A DNA stretch of 64,000 nt. Source: Bufo bufo (lineage: Eukaryota > Chordata > Amphibia > Anura > Bufonidae). Under the pieces are notes generated by a model. The model did not search any database. It saw only the letters and a list, made by a program, of their open reading frames with translations, and was not told where the DNA came from. The DNA lies in contig NC_053393.1 in assembly GCF_905171765.1 (NCBI RefSeq), positions 191,111,921-191,175,920 on the forward strand. Reading direction: 5' to 3'. The position numbers were made by a program, and so were the translations under genes. Positions 10,606 to 22,814 of the stretch are shown here, in pieces; the stretch's first letter is position 1; each line of letters opens with the position of its first letter.

Positions 10606-11225
10606 GCACCAGTACACAGCCGAGCAGCGTGGCGGAGAGGGGAGGCCGCCATGTACTGACAGAGCGCTACCTGGTCTTGTTAGTCAGGAATGAGGATTGT
10701 GTTTGCCATGGATCATTTTCTGCTGGGAAATACAGGGCACAGTATTATACACTAGAATCTATATAATATAAAGATATTAGCCCTACCCCCGAATAACAAT
10801 ACAATTAGGTGGTCATTTATTATATAGAAATATGTCTATGTTAGGCGTATTTCTGACACAGATTGTGACGCAAAGGTCCTAAACACCACAATCTGCATAT
10901 TTTTCCCACTCATGCCAGGTCTAAAAAAGGATGGCGTGTGCAGGGAAAGGGATACAGTTATGGCCATCCAGTTATTGGACACAACCGCCATACATTGACC
11001 GGATAACACCTCTGTACAGTTACCGGATAACACCGCCATACCGTGACGGGATAAAAGGGTATAAGAGGCCACAGTACAGGGAATTACTAGGGACACTGCA
11101 CAGTATGGGGTGAGGGGCAGAGTACGGAGTGGGGGGCACAGTCAGATGACCGTGTGACATTAGAAGGTCCTTATGGTGAATGCGGTTCATACGCCACCAT
11201 AATGAGAGGCAGAGAAGTGAGACAG
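10606..11225. other. No recognised gene
   Basis: Contains short repeats such as ACCGGATAACACC near 10975-11050 (three loose copies) but nothing I can name. The two overlapping open frames here (86 and 60 codons) have no motif. Confidence 0.4.
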
Positions 11226-11239
11226 GGGTTTGATTATGT

Positions 11240-11430
11240 GGCTAGAGATAAAAAATTTAACTGTCGGCCATTACAGGCCCCAAAAATTAGGCAATAGGCA
11301 TTCACCTGACAGCAAAGAAATTTGGATTCTGTGGCTAGACGTACATTAGGCAGTCACAGGATAAATATGTAGCTGTAAGCCAGTAGAGGCCCCAAAAATT
11401 AGGCATTTACCTGACATAAAAGGCCTTTTA
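11240..11430 (+). repeat. Degenerate 110-bp units at the left of hAT-1
   Basis: Two diverged units of the 2061-2496 array are seen here, each with GGCCCCAAAAATTAGGCA and CACCTGACA. Confidence 0.75.
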
Positions 11431-11499
11431 TGCAGCTGTATATACATAAAGCAAGGACCATTCTTTGTTCTGGGTGGCGGCGGATATGTGTGGGCTGGC

Positions 11500-13095
11500 A
11501 TGAGGAAATTCAATTACACGTGGTCATCACAGGTGTTGACTTCCTCCGAGATCCATGCCTCATTCATTTAAAAAAATGTGAGGTAGTCCACATTATTGTG
11601 AGCTAGGCGAGTGCGCTTATCTGTCACGATCCCCCCTGCTGCGCTGAACGTAGTTTCGAACAGGACACTCGACGAGGGGCAAGCCAAGAGTTCCATGGCA
11701 AATTGTGCCAGCTCTGGTCACAGGTCCAGCCTACACACCCTGTAGTCAAGGGGTTCCTCGCTTCTCAGAGCGTCCACATCAGCTGTTAACTCATTGTATT
11801 TGAAAACTTGTTGGTCTAGGCATTCCCTGAGGTTGGATCCGGAGGGCGGCTATTGATGGGTTGTCTGCAAGAATGATCTCATATCCGAAGTGACCAACAG
11901 ATCCTCAAACCGCCCTCTTTTTGCAGGCACGGTAGGATTGGTCCCCGTAAATGTTCGCTGTGGGTGGAAATTCCTCTGCCAGTGCCCGCAACAGCAAAAT
12001 GCAGCATCTCTAGCAGCAAGGCCTGAAAATGCTGTATTCTGACAGCCCTCTGTGATGATGGTAACATGTCCGCCATTTTGTGTTTGTACCTGGGGTCTAA
12101 GTACATTGCCACCCTGTACAGGTCCTTGACCTTTATGCTTTTTATACAGGGGTCCCTCTTCAAACACTGGAGCATGAAGGCCCCCATTTGCAGTAAATTG
12201 GAAGTGGTGGAGCACCCTGGCTCCTGCTCATCGCTTAGGAGAATGTCGTCCTCGGTCTCCTCCCCCCAGCCATAGACAATACCAGGGATCCCCAAAAAGT
12301 TTAAACCCTGCTCTTCTTGCTCCTCCTCCTCCCCCCAGCCACCATCCTCCTCTGACTCCTCTTCAGACTCCTGCTGGCTTGGCTAAGATGGAGTGGCCCC
12401 CCTGGGAATTCATTCAGCATTGCGACTTCCTCATCTTCCAGCAATGCGAGCCATAACCGTTTAAGATCTTCTAAAATGGCCAGAGATTTTTCTGGCCTGC
12501 TGCAAGTTGTCCTGGACCCCGGGGTATTTGGCAACGAATCGCTGCATGACTAAGTTCAGCACGTGTGTCATTTTGCCCTGTTTCAGCACGCTGAGCAGAT
12601 TTGCACCGTTGTCGCACACCTCTTTACCAACTGTCAAATTAAGCAGGGTTAGCCACTGATCGGCCTGTGACCGCAGAGCTGAAAGCAGTGCAGGAACGGT
12701 GTGGCTCTTGGTTTCCAGGCACAACAGCTGCAGCACAGCATGGCAATGTCTCACCTGGCACGTCAAATAGGTTCTGGGGAGCTTGGGGGGTACAGCGGAA
12801 GAGGCGGTAGCTGTGGAAAAGGAGGAGTCAGCCAAGGAGGAGATGGAGGATGGAGTAGGGGGAGGAGAAGAAGAGGCAGGCCTGCATGCAATCCGTGGCG
12901 GTAACACCAAATCCACATGGGTGACACAGGTTACATGCTTGACGGCCGTCAGAAGGTTCACCCAGTGAGCAGTAAAAGTTATGTATATGTACCTTCCCTG
13001 CCCGTGTTTGCAAGACGTGTCTGTGGTCAGATGTATTTTGGCACCGACACTGTGTGCCAGAGATACATTGACTTGCAGCTGATTATGGTCATATA
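11500..13095 (-). pseudogene. hAT-1 transposase remnant, N-terminus missing
   Basis: Reading down the minus strand from 13095: the catalytic-core strand IHLTTDTSCK with GQGRYIYITFTAHWV, a low-complexity Ser/Pro linker, the block VRHCHAVLQLLC, VCDNGANLLSVLKQGKMTHVLNLVMQRFV, then ILLSDEQEP and VAMYLDPRYKHKMADMLP near 12100-12250. The C-terminal dimerisation domain follows near 11600-11720 (FAMELLACPSSSVLFE, then GIVTDKRTRL). Stops and frame changes separate these. The N-terminal BED zinc finger and everything upstream of the catalytic core are gone, lost at the junction with the Tc1-like element at 13096. hAT-3 in this window shows the fuller protein. Confidence 0.85.
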
Positions 13096-14719
<1,624 letters not shown>

Positions 14720-14721
14720 TA

Positions 14722-14973
14722 CTTCTTCTGATCACCTGCGAAGCGCTCCGGGAGGCCGATCGATGGTTCACCGGCGACCATCTCTACGGCATGTGCCAGA
14801 GTGGGCGGAGGTGAGGGTGGCAGCGCGGTGGCTTCTGCGCTACATCGCTCCTGTGCAACCACCCTTTGGAATGGAGGCTCGTGACTCGCCTGCATCTCCT
14901 GGAATGCTTGTGTCATCAGTCTCATCTGTTGAGAGAGGGCTGTGATGGCATCTGCTGCTCCTGAAGGTTTCAT
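14722..14973 (-). pseudogene. Gypsy gag N-terminus, truncated
   Basis: About 84 codons of gag are open from ATG at 14973. The LPERFAGDQKKYN block near its end is the part of gypsy gag that starts the capsid domain. The downstream part is replaced by the Tc1-like transposon. No nucleocapsid zinc knuckle or protease remains. Confidence 0.7.
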
Positions 14974-15477
14974 GGTAGGCTGAGTTATTATGTCAAGCTC
15001 TGACAGGTGAGCTTGAGGGAGAACAGCGAAGAGGGTAACCCACTGGCGGGTAGAATCCAGAAAACAAGGTTCCAAAAGAGTAGTCAGGCAAAATCCAAGG
15101 TCGAGATGGAAGGCACAGGGTCAGAAGTGGAATACGGTCCAAGTCGAATGTCTCACCATAAGGTGGAATAACTCAGCACTGAGCCAGGCTCTAGTCAGGT
15201 TTTTATAGCCAGGGGGTATGAGTCCAAACCCCCCAGTCTCCGAGGTGACCAGGAGGATTCTTCTCCCTCGGGCCAATGGCAGGCGAAGGTGAGGTGTGTG
15301 GGCCGAGAACCTCCCCCAGCAATGCCCACAGCTAATGTTTAAATGGGCGCATGTGCATTGTGCGCGCAGCCTGTGTACGCGCACCAGTCTCCTGGGTCTG
15401 ACAGGCCGAAGGGAGGCCCGTACCCCACGCAGTACCATCTAACCCCGGTTGGAGATGACGTCCCCGGCTTCCTGACA
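14722..15477 (-). mobile_element. Ty3/gypsy fragment: LTR plus start of gag
   Basis: On the minus strand the LTR begins TGTCAGGAAGCCGGGGACGT at 15477 and runs to about 15050. A leader follows, then a gag start at 14973 (MKPSGAADAITALSQQMRLM). Gag continues with a Gln-rich coiled region and GEPSIGLPERFAGDQKKYN, the conserved N-terminal capsid block of gypsy gags, and is cut off at 14722 by the Tc1-like element. The rest of gag and all of pol are missing. The segment is GC-rich compared with its flanks. Confidence 0.72.
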
Positions 15478-15479
15478 TT

Positions 15480-15712
15480 ACTCCAATGGCCTACAGTAAA
15501 ATTGTTATCCACTGACCGCCTAATATACCTCCAGCCACATAATCCCTTGTTGTTTTCTGTCAGTTGAATGCATAATTTCTGGGGCCTGTACTCCACTGGC
15601 CTACAGTAAAATTGTTATCCACTGACCGTCTAATATACCTCCAGCCATATAATCACTTGTTCTTTTCTGTCAGGTGAATGCATAATTTTCGGGGCCCGTA
15701 CTCCCGTGGCCT
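15480..15712 (-). repeat. 110-bp array at the right of hAT-1
   Basis: Two units lie in inverted orientation, with the CAGTAAAATTGTTATCCACTG block repeated 110 bp apart. They mirror the arrays at 2061-2496 and 11240-11430. Confidence 0.85.
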
Positions 15713-16021
15713 AAAATAAAATCTTTCTAGGCTCCAGCAGGGCGCATTTTTGAGAGTTTCCCTTTAAGACACATAAAAATGGCCCCTAATTAGAAATAAA
15801 AAAAAATTGTGGGAATTTTTGCCCTCTGGTACATCACTGTGCATGTTGTGGGACTATTTGTGCACTTCTAGTAAGTATTTGGTGGCTGCAAATATGACCT
15901 GAAGGTTTTTCAGGTTCTTCTGCCATTAAAGTGAATGGGGTCAGCTGCGAACGAACGGTTCGAACATTTGATCGCAAACACGAGTTCGCCACACGTCCAT
16001 GCCGATGTTCGTCCATCACTA

Positions 16022-16421
16022 ATTATAAGTATATCACACCTCTCAGTATATCACAGCTATCGATATACACCTATACCAGTCCTTAAAAGGACTTTTGTGG
16101 CCCTATTAGCTAGTGTTTGGTATCCCTAACAGTCTGTCCCTACTCCACAAAGTAACCTCTCCCTACACTTGCAAAACACAGATTGTAAAATGGCTGCCAG
16201 ATCGGGTTCTGTTATAGGGTGGGGGTGTGTCCATGTGCTGAAATGTCTCAATTGGTTGTCCTATCCAACCTGATGTGTGTGTCATGGGTCAAAGTTCGGC
16301 GCAATACAAAACAATATGGCACCAGCGGACATTGCCATATGTTCGCATGTTCTGCAAATTGCAAACGCGCAGTTTGCTGTGAAACTACCGCCGGGCGAAC
16401 CGCAAGGCCATCTCTACATTC
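16022..16421. other. Probable end fragment of another hAT family
   Basis: No gene is present. The stretch ends with GAACCGCAAGGCCATCTCTA at 16416, which inverted reads TAGAGATGGCC, like other hAT ends in this window, after GTTCG-type subterminal repeats. This is a suggestion only; no partner end is identified. Confidence 0.35.
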
Positions 16422-16555
16422 ATTATAGTTAGAGTTGAGCGGACACCTGAATGTTCGGCAGGTTCGGCCGAACTTGAAAAAAAAGTTTGGGTTCGGGACC
16501 CGAACTTGACCCCGAACCCGAACCCCACTGAAGTCAATGGGGACCCAAACTTTTG

Positions 16556-16830
16556 GGCACTAAAATGGCTCTAAAATAGTACTGGAAAGGGTTAGAGGAC
16601 TGCAAAAGGCATCAAAATGTGCTTAAGATCATGGCAACTGTTCTGCAAACAAATGTGGATAGGGAAATGACTTAAAATAACATAAAATACAGAAAAATTT
16701 AAAATAACAATCTGGATCTAGGAGTAGGAGGCGGTGGATGGGTGGATGTGGTGGTGTAGGTTGATGTGGCGGTGTAGGTGGAAGCAGCGGTGAAGGAGGA
16801 ATAGGTAGCTAACACTGATTTGTGTTATTT
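16556..16830. repeat. Direct duplication inside hAT-2, copy 1
   Basis: This shares TAAAATGGCTCTAAAATAGT, AAATGTGGATAGGGAAAT and the GGAGG/GGTGG-rich tail with copy 2 at 17585-17860. The repetition suggests that one hAT copy, or its 3' end, was joined to another. Confidence 0.75.
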
Positions 16831-17289
16831 TTTATTTTTAAATCCCAAAATATTGGGACATATAACAAAATAAAACAAAGAATAAGTGCACTTGAGTACA
16901 AGAATGGATGGTTGAGACTGTTATAAATGTCTATTCTGCACAAGGTACGGACAAGTCCTGTAGGATCCATGCCTGGTTTATTTTAAGAAACGTAAGCTTG
17001 TCCACATTGGCTGTGGCCTGTGATAATGCTCTCTGCCGTGCTAAACACACATTCACACTATAGACTGGCTGCAGGTCAGGTCAGCACCTCCAAGGCTGAC
17101 AAAGCTTTTCCACATTTGGGCCAAGCTAACCTTGCCTTCTCAGGTGCTGGCGGTGCCCCAGCTGCGATGGCGACCTTCCTCCTCCTTTGCCTTCGCCTTG
17201 TGCTTCCACTGTGCCCCCGCTGTCAGGTGGGAATGCTATTATCAGCGTGCGCTTGTAGTCGCGAATATTCCGATCAGTAACAGATGTTT

Positions 17290-17560
17290 TCACTAAATTT
17301 AGTTCCCTGTCAGCAATGCAGAGCAGGGGTTCATTCACGGCAAAAGGGGGTACATGTCACCCAGCAATACAACAGAGGATTTGGAGAGATTTAGGCCCCT
17401 GTCAGCAATGCAGAGCAGGGGTTCATTCACGGCAAAAGGGGGTACATGTCACCCAGCAATAGAACAGAGGATATTGAGAGATTTAGGCCCCTGTCACCCA
17501 GGCACAGCAGGTGTTTGTATACGCCAAAAATGGTAAAATGTCACCCGACAATTGAAAATA
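17290..17560. repeat. 92-bp tandem array in hAT-2
   Basis: Three units carry CCCCTGTCAGCAATGCAGAG or a variant at about 17309, 17401 and 17493, a period of exactly 92 bp. Confidence 0.88.
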
Positions 17561-17584
17561 AGAATTTTTTTAATTTAGGGCACT

Positions 17585-17860
17585 AAAATTGCCACTTTTT
17601 TTTTTATTAAAATGGCTCTAAAATAGTCCTTGAAAAGGCTAGAGGGATGTAAAAGGCAGTAAAATGTGCTTAAGAGCATGGCAACTACTCTGCAAACAAA
17701 TGTGGATAGGGAAATAACCTAAAATGAAATAAAATAACTAAAAATTACAAATTATTAACATGCAACTCAGAGAAGGAGGTGAATATGTAGTCGGAGGTTG
17801 AGGAGGCGGTGAATGTGGTGTTGTAGGTGGAGGCAGCAATGGAGGAGGAACAGTTAGCCA
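17585..17860. repeat. Direct duplication inside hAT-2, copy 2
   Basis: Counterpart of 16556-16830, about 1,030 bp further on. Confidence 0.75.
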
Positions 17861-17882
17861 ACAATGTTTTTTTTTTTTTTTT

Positions 17883-18236
17883 AACTCAAACACAAATGCA
17901 ATAGCACTCTGCAACCAGCACTCTGCCCTGCCTCTATGCTGGATGCTGAATGAGGCATTGGTGTACATTTTGGCCAAAGCGTAATAAGCCACTCACCACG
18001 TCAAGGTCGCCTCTGAGTGGTCCCTAACACTAGTTCCTACCTGTTTATGGGCCATGATAGCCACACAAAGTCCAGGGAGCGCAGGTACAGCATGCACGCC
18101 AGGCACACTCTGCTTTTAACCCCGTCCGGTGCCATGACAGCTTTGGCCAAAATGTACACCAATGCCTCATTCAGCATCCAGCATAGAGGCAGGGCAGAGT
18201 GCTGGTTGCAGAGTGCTATTGCATTTGTGTTTTTGA
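17883..18236. repeat. Inverted repeat, 95-bp arms
   Basis: The arms 17883-17976 and 18142-18236 are inverses, sharing TGCAATAGCACTCTGCAACC and TGGTGTACATTTTGGCC, around a 165-bp spacer. The duplicated arm lies at the edge of the transposase remnant. It may be a fold-back rearrangement. Confidence 0.85.
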
Positions 18237-18710
18237 GTTTGTATATGTATTTCGCCATAGCGATGTGCACCTGCATACAGGGTTGTGCTGACTGAATCCC
18301 CCATATTTTTTATTTGTAGTATATATTGGAGGCTGCGTTGGCGACCTCTTCCTTCTCCCCTGCCTTCTCCTTGTTCTTCCACTTGTCCCCCGGCGTCAGT
18401 CGGGAATGCTCTCAGGAGCGTGTCTACAAGTGTGCGCCTGTAGTTGCGAATCTTCCGATCACGCTCCAGTGAGGGAATTAAGGACGGCACATTGTCTTTG
18501 TAACGGGGATCCAGCAGGGTGGCCACCCAGTAGTCAGCACACGTTAAAATGTGGTCAACTCTGCAGTCGTTGCGCAGGCACTGCAGCATGTAGTCGCTCA
18601 TGTTTGCCAGGCTGCCCAGAGGTAAGGACAAGCTGTCCTCTTTGGGAGGCGTATCGTCTGCATTCTCCGTATCTGTCACGAGGGTATCAAGAGCCACGTC
18701 TGACTCCGTT

Positions 18711-19390
18711 ATACCCGGGGTCAGGAAGTCGCAGCGGGTGGCTGCGCGCTCTATATCTAAAGATCACGGTGTTTCTTAATGATTGTTTTCTGTGTTTGCC
18801 TTGCTATCCTTTTTGTCTCTCTCAGGGATCCGTAGCTTCTCCTCCTCAGCTGTTTCTTGTCTGCCACTCCCTACCTCCTTATATTCTCCCCTCACACTTC
18901 TCTAGTTGCCAGTTATAGAGCTTCCTGCCTGGACATCTATACTGACCCACTGGAGTGGTTAATCCTGGTTGTCGTTCCTGTGTGCTACCCTCCGGATCCC
19001 TGTTTGGCTTATTGTTGTCTCCTGTTGTCGCCCACCTGGGAATATATGTTGAGTCTGTGTTGTCTGTCCTCCCCTTGGTGTTTTCCCTTAGAGTTAGTGG
19101 TGCGGACTAGTGTTCCCATCGCCCTGTTCACTACCTAGGGCTCAGCTCAGGTAAAGCCAGGGCTTTAGGCACGTGATCGGCGTACGGGTGAGGAACCCGT
19201 CTAGGGACGTCAGGGCAGCCAGGTGCCAGCCGCCAGGTGAGTCAGGGGTCACCATCTTCCCTCTCACTTGGGCAGGGCCTTCCTCGTTCCCTCCCTCTGT
19301 GTCACGTATGTGATAGCCACGCCGACCATGATAGTATCCCCCCCAGCCACGCACCAGTGATGGGGCCCGAGCTGCGTTGGATGCCACCCC
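18711..19390. mobile_element. Unclassified insertion in hAT-2
   Basis: Transposase homology stops near 18710 and resumes near 19400. The insert is C/T-rich on the plus strand, with no coding motif. It contains distinctive blocks such as GGCACGTGATCGGCGTACGG and ends near GATAGCCACGCCGACCATGA. It could be an LTR or the 3' part of a LINE, but I see no terminal duplication. Confidence 0.4.
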
Positions 19391-19472
19391 GGTAGTGGGC
19401 CCTGGCTGGCCAAATTTGTACCTGGCCTCTGCTGTTGCAAAAATCCTCTTTCTGAGCCACTTCTAAAAGACT

Positions 19473-20005
19473 CAAAAGATAAATCCCAGCAGCTGTGTCT
19501 TTCAAATAAGCTTCTTTTTATTTTTTCTTCATAAAGCAGAAAGTCCTACAACCAGGACGCGTTTCGGCATGCAAGCCTTTTTCAACAGGTACATCCATAA
19601 AATAAATCAAAACTTATATATAGGGTCTAGTTCAGCCCATTCATGACGTCTCCACCCAGTGGGTGGTATTTTAAATGAATAATTAATCAATCAATTAATG
19701 ATAGCAGGTGAAAAACAAAGCAACATATGTCATGGGTTATATTCTACCTTATTGGAGAATCTATATATCCTTTTCATCACAAGGCAGCGGTCTAAAAAGA
19801 ATACATAAAAATATAATTAATGTATCTATGTATTTCAAATATTATGCAACAACAAAATCTCATAAATGTGCGACCTCATACTCCCTATTAAGTCCCCTTG
19901 GGTGCAGTGTATCCAGGGTATGGATCCAAAAAGCCTCTCTTCTGAGGAGAAGCCTTTTGACATCCCCCCCCTCTCCTTGGTCTCTTTACCTGTTCTAATA
20001 TTTGA
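19473..20005 (-). repeat. PLE1 left inverted terminal repeat
   Basis: Inverse copy of 22245-22775. It contains a hammerhead-like core on the minus strand (19556-19588) and an antisense copy of the endonuclease C-terminus (KRPRRGG to the end of the frame). Confidence 0.93.
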
Positions 20006-21434
20006 GATTCAACTGGCTCTCGCGAGATGCGTCCTTTTTTTCGGAAAGGCGTCCGGCGTCCGCGTGGAGGAGGCGAGCGGGATGGAAGCACCACCGGCGG
20101 AACATCAGGGGCACCGCAGAGCCAGATGATACAGACCAGGTCGCAGGTAAGCCATCGCTAGTTATAAACCTGTCATCTCGATGTCTGGACTCTGAACAAA
20201 TTTCCGCTCTCCAAAGGGGCTTATCCTTTTGCCCCACAGCGGACTTTGACACTTTTCAGTTGGATGTTGATTTGCAGCAATTTTTCAGAAAATTAAGACT
20301 TAAAGCCCATTTCTCTGGACCCGTTGATGTGCAGCGGAGCATGGAGCCTATAGAGACTGTTTCTTGTTTGCGTCTTGTTGATTTGGGTTTAAAGAATAAA
20401 TCCACATTTATGCCCCCCAGGACTTATCATCCTGTTGAAACATATATACAATTGGTCACTAGGGAGGTACGGGAACAGATTGACTCAATAAAGAGGGGTG
20501 AATTACACTTAAGACATAATGTTTCAGTAGGTGAAAAGAGAGCCATTAAATCCTTGATAGAGGATGTTAATTTGGTGATAAAACCTGCTGATAAGGGTGG
20601 CTCTATTGTAATAATGGACAAAATTAAATATATACAAGAAGTTATGCGACAATTATTAGACGAATTGACATACCAACCATTAAGTGGTGACCCCCTTTTT
20701 GAAATAAAACATAAAATCATTGGGATAGTTGAACACTATTCAGGTCTAGGTGTAATTGATCAGCATCTTAGTAAATTTTTGGTAAATCATACACCCAGGA
20801 CTCCTGTCCTATATATTTTGCCAAAGGTTCATAAAACTTTGATTGATCCGCCTGGACGCCCTATAGTGTCTTCAGTGGGATCCATCTTATCCCCTCTGGC
20901 GGTTGTCCTTGAAAAAGTTTTAACCCCTTTGGTGAAATTAACAAAATCATTCTTATGGGATACACCTCATTTCTTGAGGATTATAGCAGAGTTGGGTCCT
21001 GTTCCCGTGGAGAGCCTCCTGGTGACCATTGATGTAGTTAGTTTATATACTTCCATTGGCCATCAGGAGGGCATACTGGCAGTTTCAGCCGCACTCAATA
21101 AAACGAATTATACGACCATAGAGCAAGAATTTTTTCTTGAGTTATTAAATTTGGTTCTTTATAAAAATTATTTTCTATTTGCGGATGCGTTCTACCTACA
21201 GAGGCGTGGCACCGCGATCTTTTTATGTCGTCATTTGAAGAAAAATATGTATACAACAATAAGCTATTTAAAAAAAACGCTATTATTTGGAAAAGATTTG
21301 TGGACGACATTTTTTGCATATGGGCGGGGTCCCGGGAGACCCTATCTGATTTCATGAATGATTTAAATATTGCAGTCGAGGGTCTACAGTTCAGTTACCT
21401 GTGCCGTAAACCAGGTGAGCTTTTTAGACACTAA
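20002..21434 (+). pseudogene. PLE1 reverse transcriptase, one deletion with frameshift
   Basis: The long frame 20002-21357 reads NLVIKPADKGGSIVIMDK, YILPKVHK, GRPIVSSVGSILSPLA and VTIDVVSLYTSIGH (first catalytic Asp), all signatures of PLE reverse transcriptases. Just after RRGTA the GTAMG-APSYAN-type motif expected here is deleted and the frame changes. The other frame (21225-21434) continues MSSFEEKYVY, FVDDIFCIW (intact catalytic Asp pair) and a short thumb segment. PLE reverse transcriptases prime from chromosomal ends or nicks and are related to telomerase. The upstream portion (20002-20130) overlaps the repeat and may not be native protein. Confidence 0.9.
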
Positions 21435-21439
21435 AGTCA

Positions 21440-22388
21440 TCAAAAACCTTGGGTCATTTATCCACTGACATTTATCGCAAGGTCACGGATAGAAACAGTA
21501 TATTACATTATAAGAGTGCCCACCCATTGTCCCTTAAAAAAGCCATTCCCATATCACAATATCAGAGAGTAGAAAGAATAGTCTCAGACCCGGCTGTACA
21601 AAAAATAAGGATCACTGAAATGACTGAGATTTTGAGAACGCGGTTATCCATTGACTATTCTGAAAACAGCTAGAGAAGGGATGGAGGAAGGGGTGAGGGC
21701 CTCATTAGATGGAGGTAAATCCAGGATAGCTTTTATCCATAAATTCCATCCATTTAACACAGGCATTGATAATATAGTCAGGAAGCATTGGCACCTGTTA
21801 AATAAAGCGTACCCTCAGGTTGATGAATTTAAACACTCACCTCTCATCTGCAATAAAAAGAATTTGAACTATCGTGACAAATTGGTTCATGCAGACTTAG
21901 GCAGTACAAAAGCAACATTGAAACAACAGCGGATATCCTCGCCTCGGATGGGTACATTTCCCTGCCTGCATTGTCTCCAGTGTTCACATGTAATTAAAGG
22001 TCCTACGTTTCATCATCCTCATACTGGTAAAAGTTTTGGAATAAAGGTTTTTTTTACCTGTGATTCCGCAAATGTCATATACCTTATTAAATGTCCTTGC
22101 AGCCTATTATATGTGGGTGAGACAATGCAGGCAGTGAAGGATCGCATCAGTAAACATAAATCTGATATCAGGACAAAAAAACTCATGTTACCGGTTCCAT
22201 GTCACTTTGAGGAATACAAACATACTGTTGCACAGTTACGTTTTCAAATATTAGAACAGGTAAAGAGACCAAGGAGAGGGGGGGATGTCAAAAGGCTTCT
22301 CCTCAGAAGAGAGGCTTTTTGGATCCATACCCTGGATACACTGCACCCAAGGGGACTTAATAGGGAGTATGAGGTCGCACATTTATGA
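21440..22388 (+). pseudogene. PLE1 C-terminal region: linker and GIY-YIG endonuclease
   Basis: Downstream of the reverse transcriptase the frame shifts again. 21449-21673 reads SVYRKVTDRN-type thumb sequence (STDIYRKVTDRNSILHYKSA), and 21651-22388 is one open frame. It carries a Cys-rich linker (PCLHCLQCSHVIKG) and then the GIY-YIG nuclease: VIYLIKCPCSLLYVGET, the catalytic Arg region AVKDRISKHKSDIR, CHFEEYKH and the final REAFWIHTLDTLHPRGLN. The nuclease would nick DNA for target-primed copying. The nuclease part looks complete, although the whole protein is broken upstream. Confidence 0.9.
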
Positions 22389-22775
22389 GATTTTGTTGTT
22401 GCATAATATTTGAAATACATAGATACATTTATTATATTTTTATGTATTCTTTTTAGACCGCTGCCTTGTGATGAAAAGGATATATAGATTCTCCAATAAG
22501 GTAGAATATAACCCATGACATATGTTGCTTTGTTTTTCACCTGCTATCATTAATTGATTAATTATTCATTTAAAATACCACCCACTGGGTGGAGACGTCA
22601 TGAATGGGCTGAACTAGACCCTATATATAAGTTTTTTTTTTTTTTTTTTTTGGATGTACCTGTTGAAAAAGGCTTGCATGCCGAAACGCGTCCTGGTTGT
22701 AGGACTTTCTGCTTTATGAAGAAAAAATAAAAAGAAGCTTATTTGAAAGACACAGCTGCTGGGATTTATCTTTTG
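22245..22775 (+). repeat. PLE1 right inverted terminal repeat
   Basis: Starts inside the endonuclease gene at CAAATATTAGAACAGG and ends CTGGGATTTATCTTTTG. It includes a T run at 22632-22651 and a hammerhead-like core at 22660-22692. Confidence 0.93.
22660..22692 (+). ncRNA. Degenerate hammerhead ribozyme-like core in PLE1
   Basis: The order is CTGTTGA (22660-22666), a GGC-TTGCAT-GCC hairpin (stem II, 22671-22682) and GAAACGCGTC (22683-22692), the last giving GAAA, a one-pair stem III with a 2-base loop, and the GTC cleavage triplet. The first box differs from the CTGANGA consensus at position 6 (T for A), and the flanking bases form a poor stem I. I read it as a decayed type I hammerhead with minimal stem III. 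The inverted copy lies at 19556-19588 on the minus strand. Confidence 0.6.
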
Positions 22776-22814
22776 TATCTACTGGAGATTGCTCCTTTCC
22801 CGTGCAGCGTGCAC

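Larger units (their letters stand above)
16930..18700 (-). pseudogene. hAT-2 transposase remnant, C-terminal half
   Basis: On the minus strand, 18697-18290 reads SLANMSDYMLQCLRND, ADYWVATLLDPRYKDNVPSL (the DPRYK block that precedes the dimerisation region) and RKIRNYRRTLVDTLL. A second, more decayed copy of the last block occurs at 17290-17126 (RNIRDYKRTL, then an EAQGEGKGGG linker). The dimerisation region is just visible near 17000-17050 (CVFSTAESIITG). The duplicated block agrees with the DNA-level duplication at 16556 and 17585. Nothing here is functional. Confidence 0.75.

Noticed and set aside
12701..12968. Gly- and Glu-rich plus-strand frames
   Set aside because: Antisense of the Ser/Pro linker in the hAT-1 transposase remnant.
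18406..18918. 170-codon plus-strand Cys-rich frame
   Set aside because: Mostly antisense of the hAT-2 transposase remnant, running into an unclassified insert.
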